A DNA stretch of 64,000 bases from Humulus lupulus (taxonomy: Eukaryota > Streptophyta > Magnoliopsida > Rosales > Cannabaceae): NCBI RefSeq assembly GCF_963169125.1, contig NC_084802.1:13640896-13704895 (forward strand), given 5' to 3'. The notes beneath the pieces are model-generated. The model was not told the origin of the DNA, searched no databases, and saw nothing but the letters and a program-made list of their open reading frames with translations. A program made the translations under genes and the position numbers. Shown here piece by piece: positions 11,796 through 25,109 of this stretch (positions are counted from its first letter, which is position 1; every line of letters starts with the position of its first letter).

Positions 11796-12557
11796 AGCGC
11801 TAGCTATAGAGAAAACACTTAAGGCCGCCGCAGTCGGGACAGTCGAAGGTTCAGTCCTCTAGCTCCGTCGCCGGCTGCCGCTTCGACTCTTTAAATGGCC
11901 ACCGGAGCTCTTAGAGAATGAAAAATTAAATGAAGACTGTGATTCTCCGTTTTAACCCTTTCAACCTAATACCTATATATATATATAATCGACTTTACAA
12001 TAAATAAATGAGGTAACTAAGTTCTTAATTTATTTATTTCGTTTTATTTAATTATTATTAACTGGAATGGAAACTAATGGAATAATCTTCTTGATTTGTT
12101 TTCCCTTTTCTGACTGTTACAATTAATGTATGTTACGTATTTTTCTCTCACCTTTTTTATTATAATAATTCCAAATCATATCATATCATATGAATATTTA
12201 TTCTGTTGCTTTTATGGGTTTACCGTTTACTTTCTATTTTATTGAATTAATGGATTTAATAATAATAATAATAATAATAATAGTTGTAATTACAATTTCT
12301 CTTCCTCTGCTTCTCATTTTGTTGTATCTCTCATATTTGGTGATTATTTTTTTTTCTTCTTTTATTTGTGTATATATATATTAAATCATTTGGTGAGTGA
12401 TTGTAGAACACATGACAATATTAAACTTTTAGTATATTATATTTATTTTGTGTTTGTATTCATTAAAGATAGTAATTTTATCATGTTTTTTTTTTGTATT
12501 TTTACATAAGATTAAATTATAGTTGAACGTATAGTGTTTTGTCAACTTTTTCAAATT
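11796..12557. other. Upstream region of the MADS-box gene and AT-rich intergenic DNA
   Basis: About 11800-11940 is GC-richer (gccgccgcagtcgg, ctccgtcgccggctgccg) and probably the 5' leader and proximal promoter of the - strand MADS gene. A (TA)n run at 11976-11989 lies where a TATA box could be. The rest is AT-rich with an (AAT)n microsatellite near 12258-12280. No gene seen. Confidence 0.35.
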
Positions 12558-12958
12558 TAGGGTGTGCTTAGAAGTATATGTGTAATTATTAGGCCTTGTA
12601 ATTACTAGGGTAGTAATTACCCTATAATATAAAATACAAGGTATATTTGGATGTCAAATTATAATTATTTATAAATTTTTATTGTCATGTTTGACAAATC
12701 AGTTAGTAATTATATTAAAAATTAATACTATGCAATAAATACTATTTAAAATTGATAGTACTTGTTAATTACATAGAGTAATTACTCCTAATTCTCATGG
12801 GAGACTATGAAAATTGGAGAGTGTAATTGAAACCCATCAATTACCACAAATTACATGGCTACTCTGGAATTACATGGTCAGACAAACAAGTAAAATTGAG
12901 TAATTACTCCGAATTATACTCAATTCTAATTACAATGTGGTTTTCCAAACACACCCTA
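12558..12958. mobile_element. MITE-like element with TAGGGTGTG termini, about 400 bp
   Basis: The ends TAGGGTGTGCTTAG and (inverted) TAGGGTGTGTTTGGAAAA form imperfect terminal inverted repeats. The interior consists of repeated and inverted taattac/gtaatta blocks and has no coding capacity. A matching TSD was not found, so hAT versus Harbinger-type origin is unresolved. The diverged ends suggest an old copy. Confidence 0.45.
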
Positions 12959-13531
12959 CATGTAAAATTAGGAAGTGTAATTATTTTGTTTGGAATGGAC
13001 TTGGAGCATTGGTTCTATAAAATTAATAGAAATTATAAGAGATGGCCTATATTTTTTCTTAGAGTGTTGTTATTTGGCACATTAATGTGTCAAACACTAC
13101 ATGAAGTGGCACCCTATGGTTAGTTAGCGATAGCTCATAATACTTATTAAATGCAAATGTGTGAGAATCGATATTGGATTACACCAATAGCACTATGCCA
13201 CAAATTGTGGTATTTGAGCACTAATAATGGCCATTAACATTTATTTTTTTCTTATGCTTTAATAAATGTCTTTCTAAGAGATTTAGTAAGTAAATGGCTT
13301 TTAAATTGATAGATCGTCATTATTTGACTATTTTACAATTTATTTTAGTAATTTTTTATTTTTCTTATTTTTGCAATTACAATTATATATATTTTTTGTT
13401 TTATCTACAATATTATTGCCTTGTTTGACTTAGCTTATTTTAAGCTTCCAGAATTTAAAAAAAATATTTATTTTAAGTTGTTTTGCTTATTTTGAGTAAA
13501 AAATATAATTTTTTTTAATTTAAACTGTCTT
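12959..13531. other. AT-rich intergenic DNA
   Basis: No gene, repeat unit or transposon boundary recognised. A TTTAAGCTT-like inverted piece (about 13435-13500) may be a degraded MITE. Confidence 0.3.
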
Positions 13532-14853
13532 TTTAGCCAGCTGTAGAGTCCTGAAATCAAAACAGGCTCTGAAATTTTGTAATATTAGTTTTACTTGTTC
13601 TTTAATTAATTATGTTGATGGTGTTTAAATATAATAATAATTTTGATAATGTGATGTCTCACATGATAATTCCTGATGATAATTATTTGTATGGCATTTT
13701 GAAGTTGAAAATTTGCTCAAAAAATGTCGTGAGTACCCTCTTTATTGATATAAGCATATTAGTGTTAAATTCTGATTTTTAGTTTTAGCATTGATGTCAT
13801 TTTTAAGAGGATTAATATCACTTAAGGGTCTTTTATTCTCTTCATCTTTTCATCGAAGTATCACTATTTTTCTAAGAGAACTCGCATTAGAATAGTTAAA
13901 ATATAGCTAAAAAAAATGCTAAAACATAAGATGAGGTAATATATATATATTTTAGTAAAATAAAAAAAAATAGAATTTTTGTAAAATATTTTAAAAATAA
14001 AGTAGAAAAGCTGGTAATTTGTTAAAATTAGTCAATAATCTTCCCCGATAAAAGGAAAAAATAAGGCATTAAGAAACCCTCCTGCCCAACCCTAGACACT
14101 TAAAGATGACTTTTTTAACACTTGGTTAAAATTAGTAAATAATCACTCAGGGTCCTTTATTCTCTTATCTTTACATGCTGCAGATTTTTGTTGTTATGCA
14201 GTGTACATGGGGTTCTTGGTAAAATAATCTCTTTTTAATCTTCTTTTATTTTATGTTTTAGTAAATGACTTCTTTTGCTTAATGAACATGATTGAAGATG
14301 CAAATTTTCCCTTTCATTTAAATAATAGAATAACAAAACTAAAATACAAAAAAAAAATCATAATTTCATCAACTCCCTCTTTTCATTGATTTGGTGGATT
14401 AATAGTAAAATATAATATTTGAAGGGCATAGAAATTATTCAGAATGAAAGTAGTTTGGAATCTAAACAACTTTCTCTAGAAAAAACAGGTCTACTAATTC
14501 ATGATGATAATTAAACTACATTTTATTCATTCTTAATAATTTTTAATTTTGAGTTATGGGTTCCTTCAAAAAAAACCATGGAACTGCCTCCTACAATGAG
14601 TCTCTTCGAATTTCAACAACCTTCATTTCGCATGCTTTGTCTCTCCCATTCTCACATGCATGGGCCGAGGAAAAAAACCACATAAACAATAGTGTAAACC
14701 TCCATACATTAAAGCTATATAGTTACAAAATTCATTAAAATCCAAGGTTTAAACACCACCACAAACAGAAAACATAAAACATCATCATCCTCCTCCTCTG
14801 CGAAATCTCCATAACCTCCACCATCAACAACAAAATAGTAACAAAGGAGTAAT
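13532..14853. repeat. Segmental duplication copy A2
   Basis: Second copy of the AATF-like 3' flank (9669-10948), with the same order of blocks and scattered substitutions and short indels. Examples: an inserted TA run near 13937 and loss of the ccttcagagaatatag block that A1 has at 10809. It lies about 1.7 kb beyond the MADS-box gene, so the duplication event brackets that gene. Confidence 0.85.
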
Positions 14854-15621
14854 GATATGTGAACATATCACTGTGTAATAATAATAATAAAAAAAAATAC
14901 CACATCATTTTGTAATATTTAGGTGCATATTTAGTGTTGCACATATATTCAACAAAGATGGGACTTTTTGAGGATATAAAATGTACTGAATAAAATAAAA
15001 CATCCTAATATTCCATTAAAGATTATATTTATAAATTTCAACATTGAAAATTAATCAAAGATTTGACTTTTGATGGAGGCTCAAATGAAATAAGGCATAA
15101 ATCAATACATAACATTTTCATAATCCATTAGAAACAAAAATTTATCTAATTATTTTAGTCATAAACAACTTGACAGAGGTTGTTTATTTTGTAGGAAAAA
15201 ACTATTCAAACATATTAAGTATAATTGAATGGAGCAAAATACTTGTTCACATCAAACAAATTCAGTCCATCAAAACAAACAAATTAATAGATAAGCCATT
15301 AATCAGAGATATCATTTAGATAGCGCTAAGATCTCTTATGTCAATTTTAAATATGCAACTAACAATTTAAATTCATGTCTTCTTTTTTTTCTGTTAAAGT
15401 TTGATTACATCTCCATCAACCTTGAGAGAGAACATAAATAAAATAAGCGAATAAGTGGGCATTTTTTATATACTACAAAAGTAAAGAATTTACTATAATA
15501 ATATTACATATATTATTCACAAAATTATATACAATATATACTATTTTATTAAACATAATTATATAAACATAATACCACCAATTAAGCTACTTTCCTAATT
15601 TGTTATATATATATATATATA
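14854..15621. other. AT-rich intergenic DNA with decayed array sequence
   Basis: No gene seen. Phrases such as tggaggctcaaatgaaataa, ggcataaatcaatac and attcagtccatcaaaac recur at 25900-26100, so at least 15070-15300 is a decayed paralogous piece of the repeat-unit region described at 21.6-31.7 kb. Confidence 0.45.
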
Positions 15622-16477
15622 CTAGGTAGAAAAAATGTGTAATGCATGTTGCTTAATTTTAAAATTGTAAACATTAATTATAATTTTAATAAAAATTAGT
15701 TCACTGTTTTTAAAAATATACATATAATAATTAGAATTATAGTTCTATAATATTTATATCAATAACCTCTACATATATAATATCTAAATACAACGTTGAC
15801 ATAGATATATATATTTACATGACTACACAACATATATATATATATATAAAATACAATAATATTTAAAAAGAAATTAATAATAGAAATAAAATAAAAATAG
15901 AAAAAGTCATAGTGTAGACAATAGTATACATGCATCAACTATTTTTAGTTTTTAATGTATCTCACAATGTCCTTTAGTGAATTCGATAAAGAAAAAGAGC
16001 TACAATTACTTGATAAAAAATAAACTATCACAAAAATTTATAAGATAAAAAAATAATATGTATGCCTTTATTATTTTTAAATAAATATAATTTAATTATT
16101 AAAATTATGATAAAATATCTTAAAAATATCATATTTTAATTTTTTTTTTTTTTGCTTAAGTTTATGTTTATTCTAGTTTTTGAATTTGGCAGTGATAACA
16201 AAAATTATATATTATATGTTTAATATAATATTAAGTTTAGTTAATTTTATTAAAGTTATAAAATATACGGTTTTATTATTTTTAAATAATTATTATTGTA
16301 AAATATCTCAAAAGTATCTTATTTTAATTTGTTTAATTATTCATTTATTTAAGTTTAAATCATATTTACAATCTACCGTTATATATAAGAATATTCCGTT
16401 AAAATTAACAAAAAATAAATAAAAAACCATTAAAACCAATAATTTTCATTATCTACACATTTTTTATATAGAAGAGA
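15622..16477 (-). mobile_element. Possible non-autonomous Helitron, 856 bp
   Basis: Read on -, the sequence starts TCTCTTCTATATAAAAAATG directly after an A. It ends ...ACACATTTTTTCTACCTAG directly before a T, the TC...CTRR pattern inserted between A and T that marks Helitrons. A short palindrome (ATGCAT) lies about 20 bases inside the 3' end, but a strong terminal hairpin is not evident. The interior is AT-rich and noncoding. The call rests on ends only. Confidence 0.4.
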
Positions 16478-17956
16478 TATATATATAACTTCACATATTT
16501 AATATTATAGGAATTCAATTAATAAATCAAATAGTAATTATATAATATACAAATTATTATCTCAATTAAATGAGATACCATAATTAACTTGCGTTAATTC
16601 ATGAAATATTTGAATAACAATCTTTACAAAGACAAATAAATTGTCTAAATAAAATAAATTATCTAAATAAAATTATTTAATCTGATAAACTAATATAGTA
16701 AAAAAAACACATAAAAGTATTCAGTATAAAGTACACATGGAACAATAAATTAACAAAATGTTTATATAACTATAATATGCTATTCTAATGTATTATTTTA
16801 TTGATAAAGATTTTTTTTTTTTAAAAAGACAACTATGTATAATTATAACCTACTCATCTAGCTAAAATATTTTTGTTTATTTTACTATACCATGATAAAA
16901 ATAAATAAAAATGGTGTTTAACAATAGCTTTATTGTCTAACATATACGATACTGTTTATTTTATTAAAACTTAATACACAAATATGACAACTGTATATAT
17001 TTACCATATCTACCAATTTAAAGCAAAAAATAAAAATTAAAAAATAAACAAATATGTTTAAAGTACAATATATCCATTCAACATTGACAGAATAAACAAT
17101 GTTTTCCAAAAAATAAACATAAACTTCCTTCTATATTCATAGCAAGCAATATTCATAAAAATAAATATAAACATAATTGTATATTCATAAAAAGGAAAAA
17201 AAATTACCATCAAAACAATCCAAAAATAAAAAATGACATCATGAGCATAAACATAAAAATAAACAAAATTGCTCCTAATAATAACCAATACATTAAATTT
17301 AAAATAAAAAATATTATTTAGTTTAGAAAAATAAACAAACAGTGATGTTAAAAATAATAATAAACATATTTGTTTATAACAATGAATAATAATCAATGAT
17401 CAATAAAACATAGTCTTGAAACAAACTAACATTAGAAAATAATAAATGCCAATGTGAAAGAGTCGCGGTTTTTATTTAGTTTTTGACATATATGTGTTGA
17501 TTTTTTGAAATAAATGTCAATGTGAAAGGATTACTAAAATAGGAAGTTATGATTACAAATCCCTAATTTCACAATTTTAACAATAAATTGTATCTTAAAA
17601 AGTATAAAATAAAATCAGAAATAAAAAAATATATTAATTAAAATCTAAAAAATGGTTAAAAATTGTATACAAAAATGAAATTAGTATTATCTCAATTAAT
17701 ATAGTAATATAAAATACTATTGTAATAATATCGGGAGAGTATTGAACATACTAGATATAGCCCTATGCTCAGATCTTTTAGAAAAACAATTTAGTATACA
17801 TCCATTTGATTTTCATTAAAACCAACTTGCATCTTCATCAACCTTGAGAGAGAGAGAGCGAGAACATTAAAAAAGAAATAGATAAAGATGTTTCCAACGT
17901 AAAAATAAAACAAAATTCAAAACAACTCCGCTTTTTTTCTAAGCTATACACTGAGG
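16478..17956. other. AT-rich intergenic DNA
   Basis: Very AT-rich. The 112-codon frame on - at 17058-17396 is low-complexity (I/F/Y rich) and not believable. Around 17760-17850 the phrases tatagccctatgctcagat, cttcatcaaccttgagag and gagagagag are a worn copy of the - strand repeat unit seen intact at 24211-24372. Confidence 0.35.
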
Positions 17957-18189
17957 AAGTGTTTGGTATGAAGATTTTGTTTGGTGGGAATGAGAATAAG
18001 AATATTAAATCTAACCATGTTTCGTAAATTTATTTTGAATGGTTCAGAAATTTGTGTTTTCAAGTGGATCTCATTTGTTAGTTTGATTTGAATGTAATAT
18101 TAACCATTTTAAACACTTTAGCTTCATATTTGATTAATAAACTTTCTCTAACTCTACTCCTACAATCTCAAACATCGTACCAAACACCA
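17957..18189. mobile_element. MITE-like inverted-repeat element
   Basis: The left end agtgtttggtatgaag and right end catcgtaccaaacacc are imperfect inverted repeats about 230 bp apart, flanking noncoding sequence. No clean TSD. The GTGTTTGGTA-type end is common in plant MITEs. Confidence 0.35.
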
Positions 18190-20482
18190 TAATATTAGTA
18201 ACAATGCAACTCATTCACTTTTCAGCACAAAAAGAAAATAGTTTCATCCGTTTTAGCTTTATTGTCTTATTTTAAGTTAATCTTATTCTATTATGAATGG
18301 CATGGATGTGTGGTAGCCAGTTTTAGAGTTGCATGAATCAACGTTTCTAGCTAAAAAAAATACCACATCTACAAAGAAAAAAATAAATACAAATGGGGAG
18401 CAGTTATTATATAGTAAGAGAAGTTCAAAATTAAAAATTAAAATAAAATATAAACGAATATTCTCACTTGAACAAATAAAAAAAACACAAAATATATATT
18501 GTTTATATTTATAGGAGAGTTAGCTAAAATTAAATAAGGAAGACAACAACATAAAACAACAATGTAAAAGCCATCAGATCTTAATGCATTCAAATAATCG
18601 AGAGGCCAACTAAAATGGAATTGCAAAATGGTGGTCAAAGACACCAAAACCTAATGCAAAGCACTTAAATATTCAAAAGAGTATATGATCAGTCTACAAA
18701 ACCATTAGATGTTATAGCCAATCATATCATTAACAATAGAATTTTCATTCTCGGCCTTCTTAGGGTGTGTGAGATATATATCTACTATATTAATATATGC
18801 GGTGATGATTAAATATAACTAGAATATTCCATATCGATAGAAATATTCTTTAGTGTATTTTGTAGCTTGATTGTTTTTTTAGTTATCTTTATTTTGTGTG
18901 TTTTACATTTGTATTTAAGCTTCGCTTTTGTAGTTTTATGAGTACTACCGCGAGAGAGAGTAAGACTATTTTTCATTCTTTTTTTTTTTGTGATTTTTAT
19001 TTTAATAATTTTATTTTATTATTTTTGTATTGTAATGAGAATTGAAAATTGGAAACAACTTGGACTTGAAAGAATTGGGTTTTCTAAATACTGGGCTCTT
19101 GAGACTGGCAATAATCTTTACAAGAAAACAATAAAATGTTCTTATGCATGTGATACATTCTTCAAATTATAAAGTTATATAAATATATAATCAATTTTTT
19201 TAATATATCTCATATAGTAAAAATTATATGAGATTAACTACATGATCATAGGTGGTTAACTGAATACAAAATATTAATCACAAAGTATTAATTATTCAAT
19301 CATGTTTCAAGAGTTTTATCAATTGGTTGAAAATACTTTTTTTTTCAAGAGTGTTTAAATAAATTATTTATATAATCTATTTGAATGTTTATAAAATACA
19401 GTTTTATTAAAAAGTAAAATTAGTATTTGTAAATATTTTGTACGATTCTTATAAGAAAAATAATTATTTTTAGAAGTAATATAATGTACATGAAAAATAT
19501 ATATAGAGAGAGAGAGGAAGTAATTAAAAACTAGCTCTATTTTCCATTATTCTTCCTTTTGTCATTTCAATAAATTTTTTTAATTTTTTAATCTTACTTT
19601 ATAGATATTATTGTAATTATCTTTCATTCATAATATTTGGTGATATATTCGATTTAAATATTACTTGTTTTAAATATTATTATTATATGTATAAGATTTG
19701 GGCTAATTATTTATTTATTTTACTTTAATGAGTTTATGATTACTATTGCTATTTCTATTTATATTTTATTTCTTAATATTTGGTAATATATATTGGATTT
19801 AAGTATTGTTTTCTTAATTAAATAAAAGATATATAGAAACATTTTAGTAATGAATATTTGGTTTTAAAAAAATGTTTCTCATTAGTTTTTTTTTTTTTTT
19901 TTGGAATGAATATCATTAGTTTTTTAAGTATTTAAAATAAATTTTACTTTAAATTTAATTCTTTTAAGTATTTTACATTAAAAAATTATGTTTTGGTCTT
20001 ATTATTATATTTGTAAAATTTTGGTTAATTTTTTTTAGATAAGATAACATAACTTCTGATTTTTGTTTTGATAATTATAACATATTGCGTGTATAAATTA
20101 TTTGTTTTTTTAAACAATTTTCCTTAGTAATATCAAGTAACCAAATGTGGTGTCTCATATATATTCTTACAATTAAGTTATTAATTTATTTCTCATTCAA
20201 AAAATTCTTTTTCAAATTATAAAATACTTTTGGTTTATTTAAATTATTATATATTTTTTATATTTTAATTTTAAAATAAATATATATATATATATATTCA
20301 GAAACTTGTTTTTCATTAATCCACCTTTTTATTCTTCAACTTCTTATATTAATAATAATTCAAGATAATAAATATGAGAATCCATAAAAATAACTTATAA
20401 TGGGTGGTTTTCTTTATTTGTTTTTTATTTTTTAAGAATGGGTGGTATTTTATTGATTGTATTTCATATTTTATTTTATTTT
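18190..20482. other. AT-rich intergenic DNA with worn repeat-unit copies
   Basis: No gene. Near 18540-18780 there are degraded versions of the array sequence (gccatcagatcttaatgc; catcattaacaatagaatt; ttttcattctcggcc), same orientation as the better copies to the right. From 18.8 to 20.5 kb only AT-rich low-complexity DNA is visible. Confidence 0.4.
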
Positions 20483-20899
20483 GGTGTTGTTTGGTAACCA
20501 TTAAAAAAACAGTTTTTTATTTAATTAATTAAAAATTTGACAATTAAACATAAAATAGTGTTTGGTAACTCTATTTTTATTTTTTTATTTTTTTAAATTT
20601 TAAACAAAATTTATTAAATTTTGAAAATATAAAATTTTCACTTTCAAATTTTTTTTAAATTGTTTTCAACTTTTAGTTTTTTTTTTCTTCTCTTCTTCAA
20701 ATCACCACCTTATTTTATATTGCTAAACAAAACATAAAAATAAAAGTTATCAAACACATTTATTTTTTTTATTTTTAAAAACAAAAATAATTATCAAACA
20801 TATTTTTATTTTTTAAAAATAAAAAACAAAAATAAAAATAATATTTTCATTTTTGTATTTAAAAAATTCAAAAACAAAAATTTTACCAAACACAATCTT
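20483..20899. mobile_element. MITE-like palindromic element
   Basis: Left end gtgttgtttggtaacc and right end ttttaccaaacacaatc are inverted, and internal gtgtttggtaactc and gttatcaaacac pieces make a nested palindrome. Noncoding, no TSD identified. Confidence 0.35.
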
Positions 20900-22258
20900 T
20901 ATTGTTGATTAATTTTTCTACCTACTCTTATTTAATTTTTTCTTTTCATTCATCCTCAATCAATCTATTTTTCTCTTTAATTCTATGATCTATATAGATG
21001 TCTAGAATAATGAAAAATAAAATACAAATATATATATATATTATTTTTGGTATTTGTTTTCACCACAATTGAAGCTATTTTTGTAATTTGTAATAAATAG
21101 TAGTAATTTCTTTATAAAAAAAATATAATATTATATGAGACTGGGTGAATGTGAGATTTTATTATTTTGTTAATATGTATTTTTTATTCAAATATTTTTG
21201 TTATTATTGTTGTACATAATATGTAAGTTCTTTTTTATTTTATTAAAATGTAATCTTATTTTATTTTACATTTAATGATGTTTTAAAAAAACATTACCAT
21301 TTTTAAATATAAGTAATTTGATTTAAATTTATGTGATAAATATTTTAATTTTTATAAATAATTAATATGTACACAAATAAAAACTACACTTTTATTTCAA
21401 AGGTTTCGTGCCTGGCACAAAATAAAACGAAATAATAAAATTAGTATATATATATATAAATATTGCTATAAGGTACCATAAAATGTCCAACACAAAGATA
21501 GACGAATATAAAAATGTAGAACAGATATAACAAGGCTCACAATGCAAAACCATGACTAATTCCCACGATGAGTGAGCAAACATGTAAAGCACCTCAAATC
21601 TTCAAGGTTTAAAACATCCCATACATGCCCTCAGAAATTAAATTTAAAAATTTCATGAATATAAAAAATTCAAGAAAAGTCCATCACATCTTCAAGGTTT
21701 AACATCATAGATTAAATTTTAAAATTTCATGAACATAAAAAATTATTGGAAAGCTCATCAAATCTTTAAGGTTTAAACACCACCGTCGTCATTCCTCACC
21801 AATCCAAAACATTACGAGCAGTCCCAATAGATGCTTTATATATGTCAATATATATAAAAAAAAATAGCTAAATGAGTTAAAATCATTCTCCATTGGATAC
21901 TTTAAATGTTTAGTTAGAATACATTTGTACGAACATCCATAATTGTAAAACTAAATGTAGCTAAGCATTAAAAGTGAATGTAAATATTTTTTTAATATAT
22001 TTTTTTCATCTTTTTTCCTTTCTCTCTCCCATTAGCTATTTTTTATTATTATTTTTTTCTTTTTCAATTTTTTTATTTGATTTTAACTAATAAATAATAT
22101 TTATAAATATAATATTTAAATAATGTAAAATACAAAGAACTTGATGTACATGTAATGGAAAAGTGTAAGGTAAAATAAAAAATAAAAAAAATTTGACAAA
22201 GAATTTTAAAATATAGGGTAGAACCCCCATTGAATATGTTCTATAAAATGTTATTTAT
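20900..22258. other. AT-rich intergenic DNA; array sequence restarts near 21.5 kb
   Basis: No gene seen. From about 21530 (aaggctcacaatgcaaaacc; then catgccctcagaaattaaat at 21624) recognisable, though degraded, members of the - strand repeat family begin. The 66-codon frame on - at 21392-21592 runs through this repeat and is not called. Confidence 0.4.
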
Positions 22259-23222
22259 GTTTTCCTATTATAATAAGAGTCTCCAACTTTGAGAGCTCAC
22301 ATGTCATAATAGTAATTATAAACAATACATAGTGAGCTTTTCCGGATGTTGCATTTAATTGTGGACTCACCATAAACTGTTAAAGATAAATTTAAATTAA
22401 AAAAATGGGATAAAAACATTAATTGACATTAACCTTATTATGTACATTAAGACCAAAAATAAAATATCAAATAATGAAAATATATATATGATCAACAAAA
22501 ATTACACCATAAAGGACATATATGATATATCAAACGAGAGAAAAAAATTGGGATTTACTACTCAAAATACTTCAAAATACATTAAAAAAATTTATTTATT
22601 ATAATTATAATAATACTTCTATAAAATACTAGTAATTTGATATATCAAACGATAATTGATAAAGAAAAAGGTGCTTTTAAAGATACAAAAACGTGTAAAA
22701 GTCATTTAAAAAACTATCCTTCTTTTACAAAATCATGATGATATTAAACCTTGAGAGCACAAATTTCTTTTCCCAAGAGAAAATGATAATAATACAACTT
22801 GGGGAAGAAACAATCAAATCACTCTGGCGAATAAAAATAAATTTTGCCACTGCAAGAACATGGTTAAAAAGCAAATTACAAAGAAAAACAAGAAATCATA
22901 AATAAATCTACTTTAACAGTATTGTAAAGTAATACAAATCAAATGTACTTTAAAAGTACCCAATCTACAATACAAATCAACGCAACAAAAGAAAGAAAGG
23001 TAAAATAAACTTTTTACAAAAGAGAAGCGAAAGATAATATTTACAACAAAGAATTCAATAAAAGAAGAATAAAATGCTTGCCCAGAAAGGCATCAATGAG
23101 AGTGGACCTTTAAAAATAAAACAATACTCAATCCAACAGGCTCTCTTGTGGCAAATCTAATCCAATCACGTCTTTAGGAAGGTTAAATCAATTACCACTA
23201 TGACCATCTCCAATGACATTCA
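22259..23222. repeat. Segmental duplication copy B1
   Basis: The run from ataataagagtctccaac to ctatgaccatctccaatgac is repeated in order, with about one change in ten and several indels, at 26860-27878. Shared landmarks include actcaccataaactgttaa, aaaaacgtgtaaaagtc/aaaaacgtttaaaagtc and gcttgcccagaaaggcatc. Noncoding. Confidence 0.8.
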
Positions 23223-23679
23223 CCAAAACCAATCACATCTTCAAGGTTTAAACACCACCACTTCAACCATCACCTTTGGCATTCACCACCACCAACAGCA
23301 AACACAGATCATCATCACCACAACCACCACCACACACATTCACTGCAACCAACTCGAGAAGGAGATCATCATCACCAATAGGGCATTGGTGGCTTGTGGT
23401 GAGTATGGATTGATGGTAGGAGCGAAAAGATGGAAGATCAAAATGAAAACTTACTGCAACAAAATGTTATAATCAGGCATTAAAAAGCTTAGAGGAAAAT
23501 ATCACATAGCCTGCAAAATGATTACCAAAACCTACTGCAATGTAACTTCTAGTTACTAATAATAAAGATAATCATTAGATGTCATTAGAAAAATCTTCAA
23601 TAACACATCTGATTAACTAGTACCATTATAAAACAACATGGAGAAACAAACATGAACATTGAAAAGAGTATATGATCAG

Positions 23680-23934
23680 GCCCTCAGATCTCATAGCTTA
23701 TCTGGTCATTAACAGTACACAACATGAGAATTTCCATTATGAGCCTTGCTACACCGTCCAACCACACCATGAGAGAGAGAGAAATAAATATATCTCTTCT
23801 ATATAATAAGTGTGTAGATAACGAAAATTCTTGATTTTAAAAAGAGAGAGACAGGGTGTGTAGGACAAATATAACAAGACTCATGATGCAAACCATGGAA
23901 CTGCTTTCCACATTGAATTTTTCCATCATAGGGC
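23680..23934 (-). ncRNA. Array unit 12: C/D-like candidate noncoding RNA (subfamily A)
   Basis: Read on -, the unit opens with GCCCTATGATGGAAAA, runs through GGAAAGCAGTTCCATGG, a spacer with a CT tract, and GTTAATGACC, and closes with AGCTATGAGATCTGAGGGC. GCCCT and AGGGC at the two ends are complementary. TGATGG and CTGA sit directly inside them, which is the geometry of a C/D RNA. At about 255 bp it is far longer than a usual C/D snoRNA. Expression and function are unproven. Confidence 0.3.
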
Positions 23935-24210
23935 AAAAAACATGTAAAGCACATAAAACCTAAAATACCACATAAACAAACGTCCCCTGTTCTTGTAAAC
24001 CTCAGGGGATACCTATCTAAGAACCCATTACCTGTACATGCCCTCAGAGATTATACTTGTAAATTTCATGAACAGTGAAAAAATTCATTAAAAACCAACC
24101 AACTTAACAAGGCTAAAACACCACCATTTTTTAAAGTCATTTTGAAACATGGGGACATTTAAACATTGAAGCATATAACCAGGATTTTCATTCAAGCATA
24201 TAACTAGATA

Positions 24211-24372
24211 TAGCCCTCAGTTCTACATCCACCCTGAGAGAGAATGAAAATACAAAGGAAAACAAAAGACGGATCGTCTTGTTAACAAATTATAAGGAAG
24301 CGAAGATGGAAAGGTTTGCGATGAGAAATCATGGAATTATTTGAATCTACCAATACTTTCATCGTAGGGCTA
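24211..24372 (-). ncRNA. Array unit 10: C/D-like candidate noncoding RNA (subfamily B)
   Basis: On - the unit opens TAGCCCTACGATGAAAG and closes GAACTGAGGGCTA. The end arms TAGCCCT and AGGGCTA are perfectly complementary over 7 bp, longer than in subfamily A. The C-like box is CGATGAA, the D-like box CTGA. A CT-rich tract precedes the 3' part. It is the shortest member (162 bp) and so the closest in size to a known snoRNA. Confidence 0.3.
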
Positions 24373-24814
24373 ATGAAACAACAACCCTTTACTAAGTAAG
24401 CTACACATAGATTGAGTCTAGTTAAACAATACAACTCATTTACTTTTCAGCACAGAAGGAATATCATTTGAGGGAAAGGACATACCTCGAAATTGAAAAT
24501 TGCCGATTCCTTTAATGCAATTTAGCTTTATTGTCTTATTTTAAGTTCTCCTATTCTATTATTGATGGTATGGCTAAGTGGACTACTGCATGAGTTAACC
24601 TTCCTAGCTAAAAAAAACACAGGAAAAATAATTACAAAGAGAAGCACTAATAATATAGTCAACGAAGTTCAAAACTGAAACACAAATTAAAGTAAGAATG
24701 AATGAACTAACCTAAACAAAAACAACACAAAATACATTGACTAACTGGTAGTTTATGCAAGGGTTAGCTTACAATTAATTAAGGAAGACCCTTCAAGAAA
24801 AAACCAATATTAAA

Positions 24815-25109
24815 GCCCTCAGATCTTATTGCAAAATTTTCAATCACATCATCCTGTTAGCTTAACACCAATACCACTACAACCACCACCATAGACATTC
24901 ACCACAACCACCTTAAGATGGAGATCATCATCATCAACAGCAACAGCAACAAATTATATATACGAGTAATGATATGTGCACACAAAATATTTATCAAAAC
25001 ATCACACATATAGGGTCTTGGTGGCTTATGATGAGTATAGATGATGGTAGGAGCGGAAAGATGGAAACTCTAAATAAAAACTCATTGCAACAAAATATCA
25101 TCATCAGGC
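24815..25109 (-). ncRNA. Array unit 9: C/D-like candidate noncoding RNA (subfamily C)
   Basis: On - it opens GCCTGATGATGATATTTTG, with an exact TGATGA box, and closes AAGATCTGAGGGC. Terminal pairing is weaker than elsewhere (GCCT against GGGC, one base bulged). The interior contains stretches of ggtggttgtag and a short microsatellite. Degraded related sequence lies at 23205-23475. Confidence 0.25.

Noticed and set aside
17058..17396. 112-codon frame on -
   Set aside because: I/F/Y/V-rich translation of AT-rich low-complexity DNA, with no motif or splice context.
23990..24010. Resemblance of cctgaggtttac on - to the 3' half of plant miR2111
   Set aside because: Only a partial match with an extra C, not preserved in the paralogous units, and no matching star arm was found.
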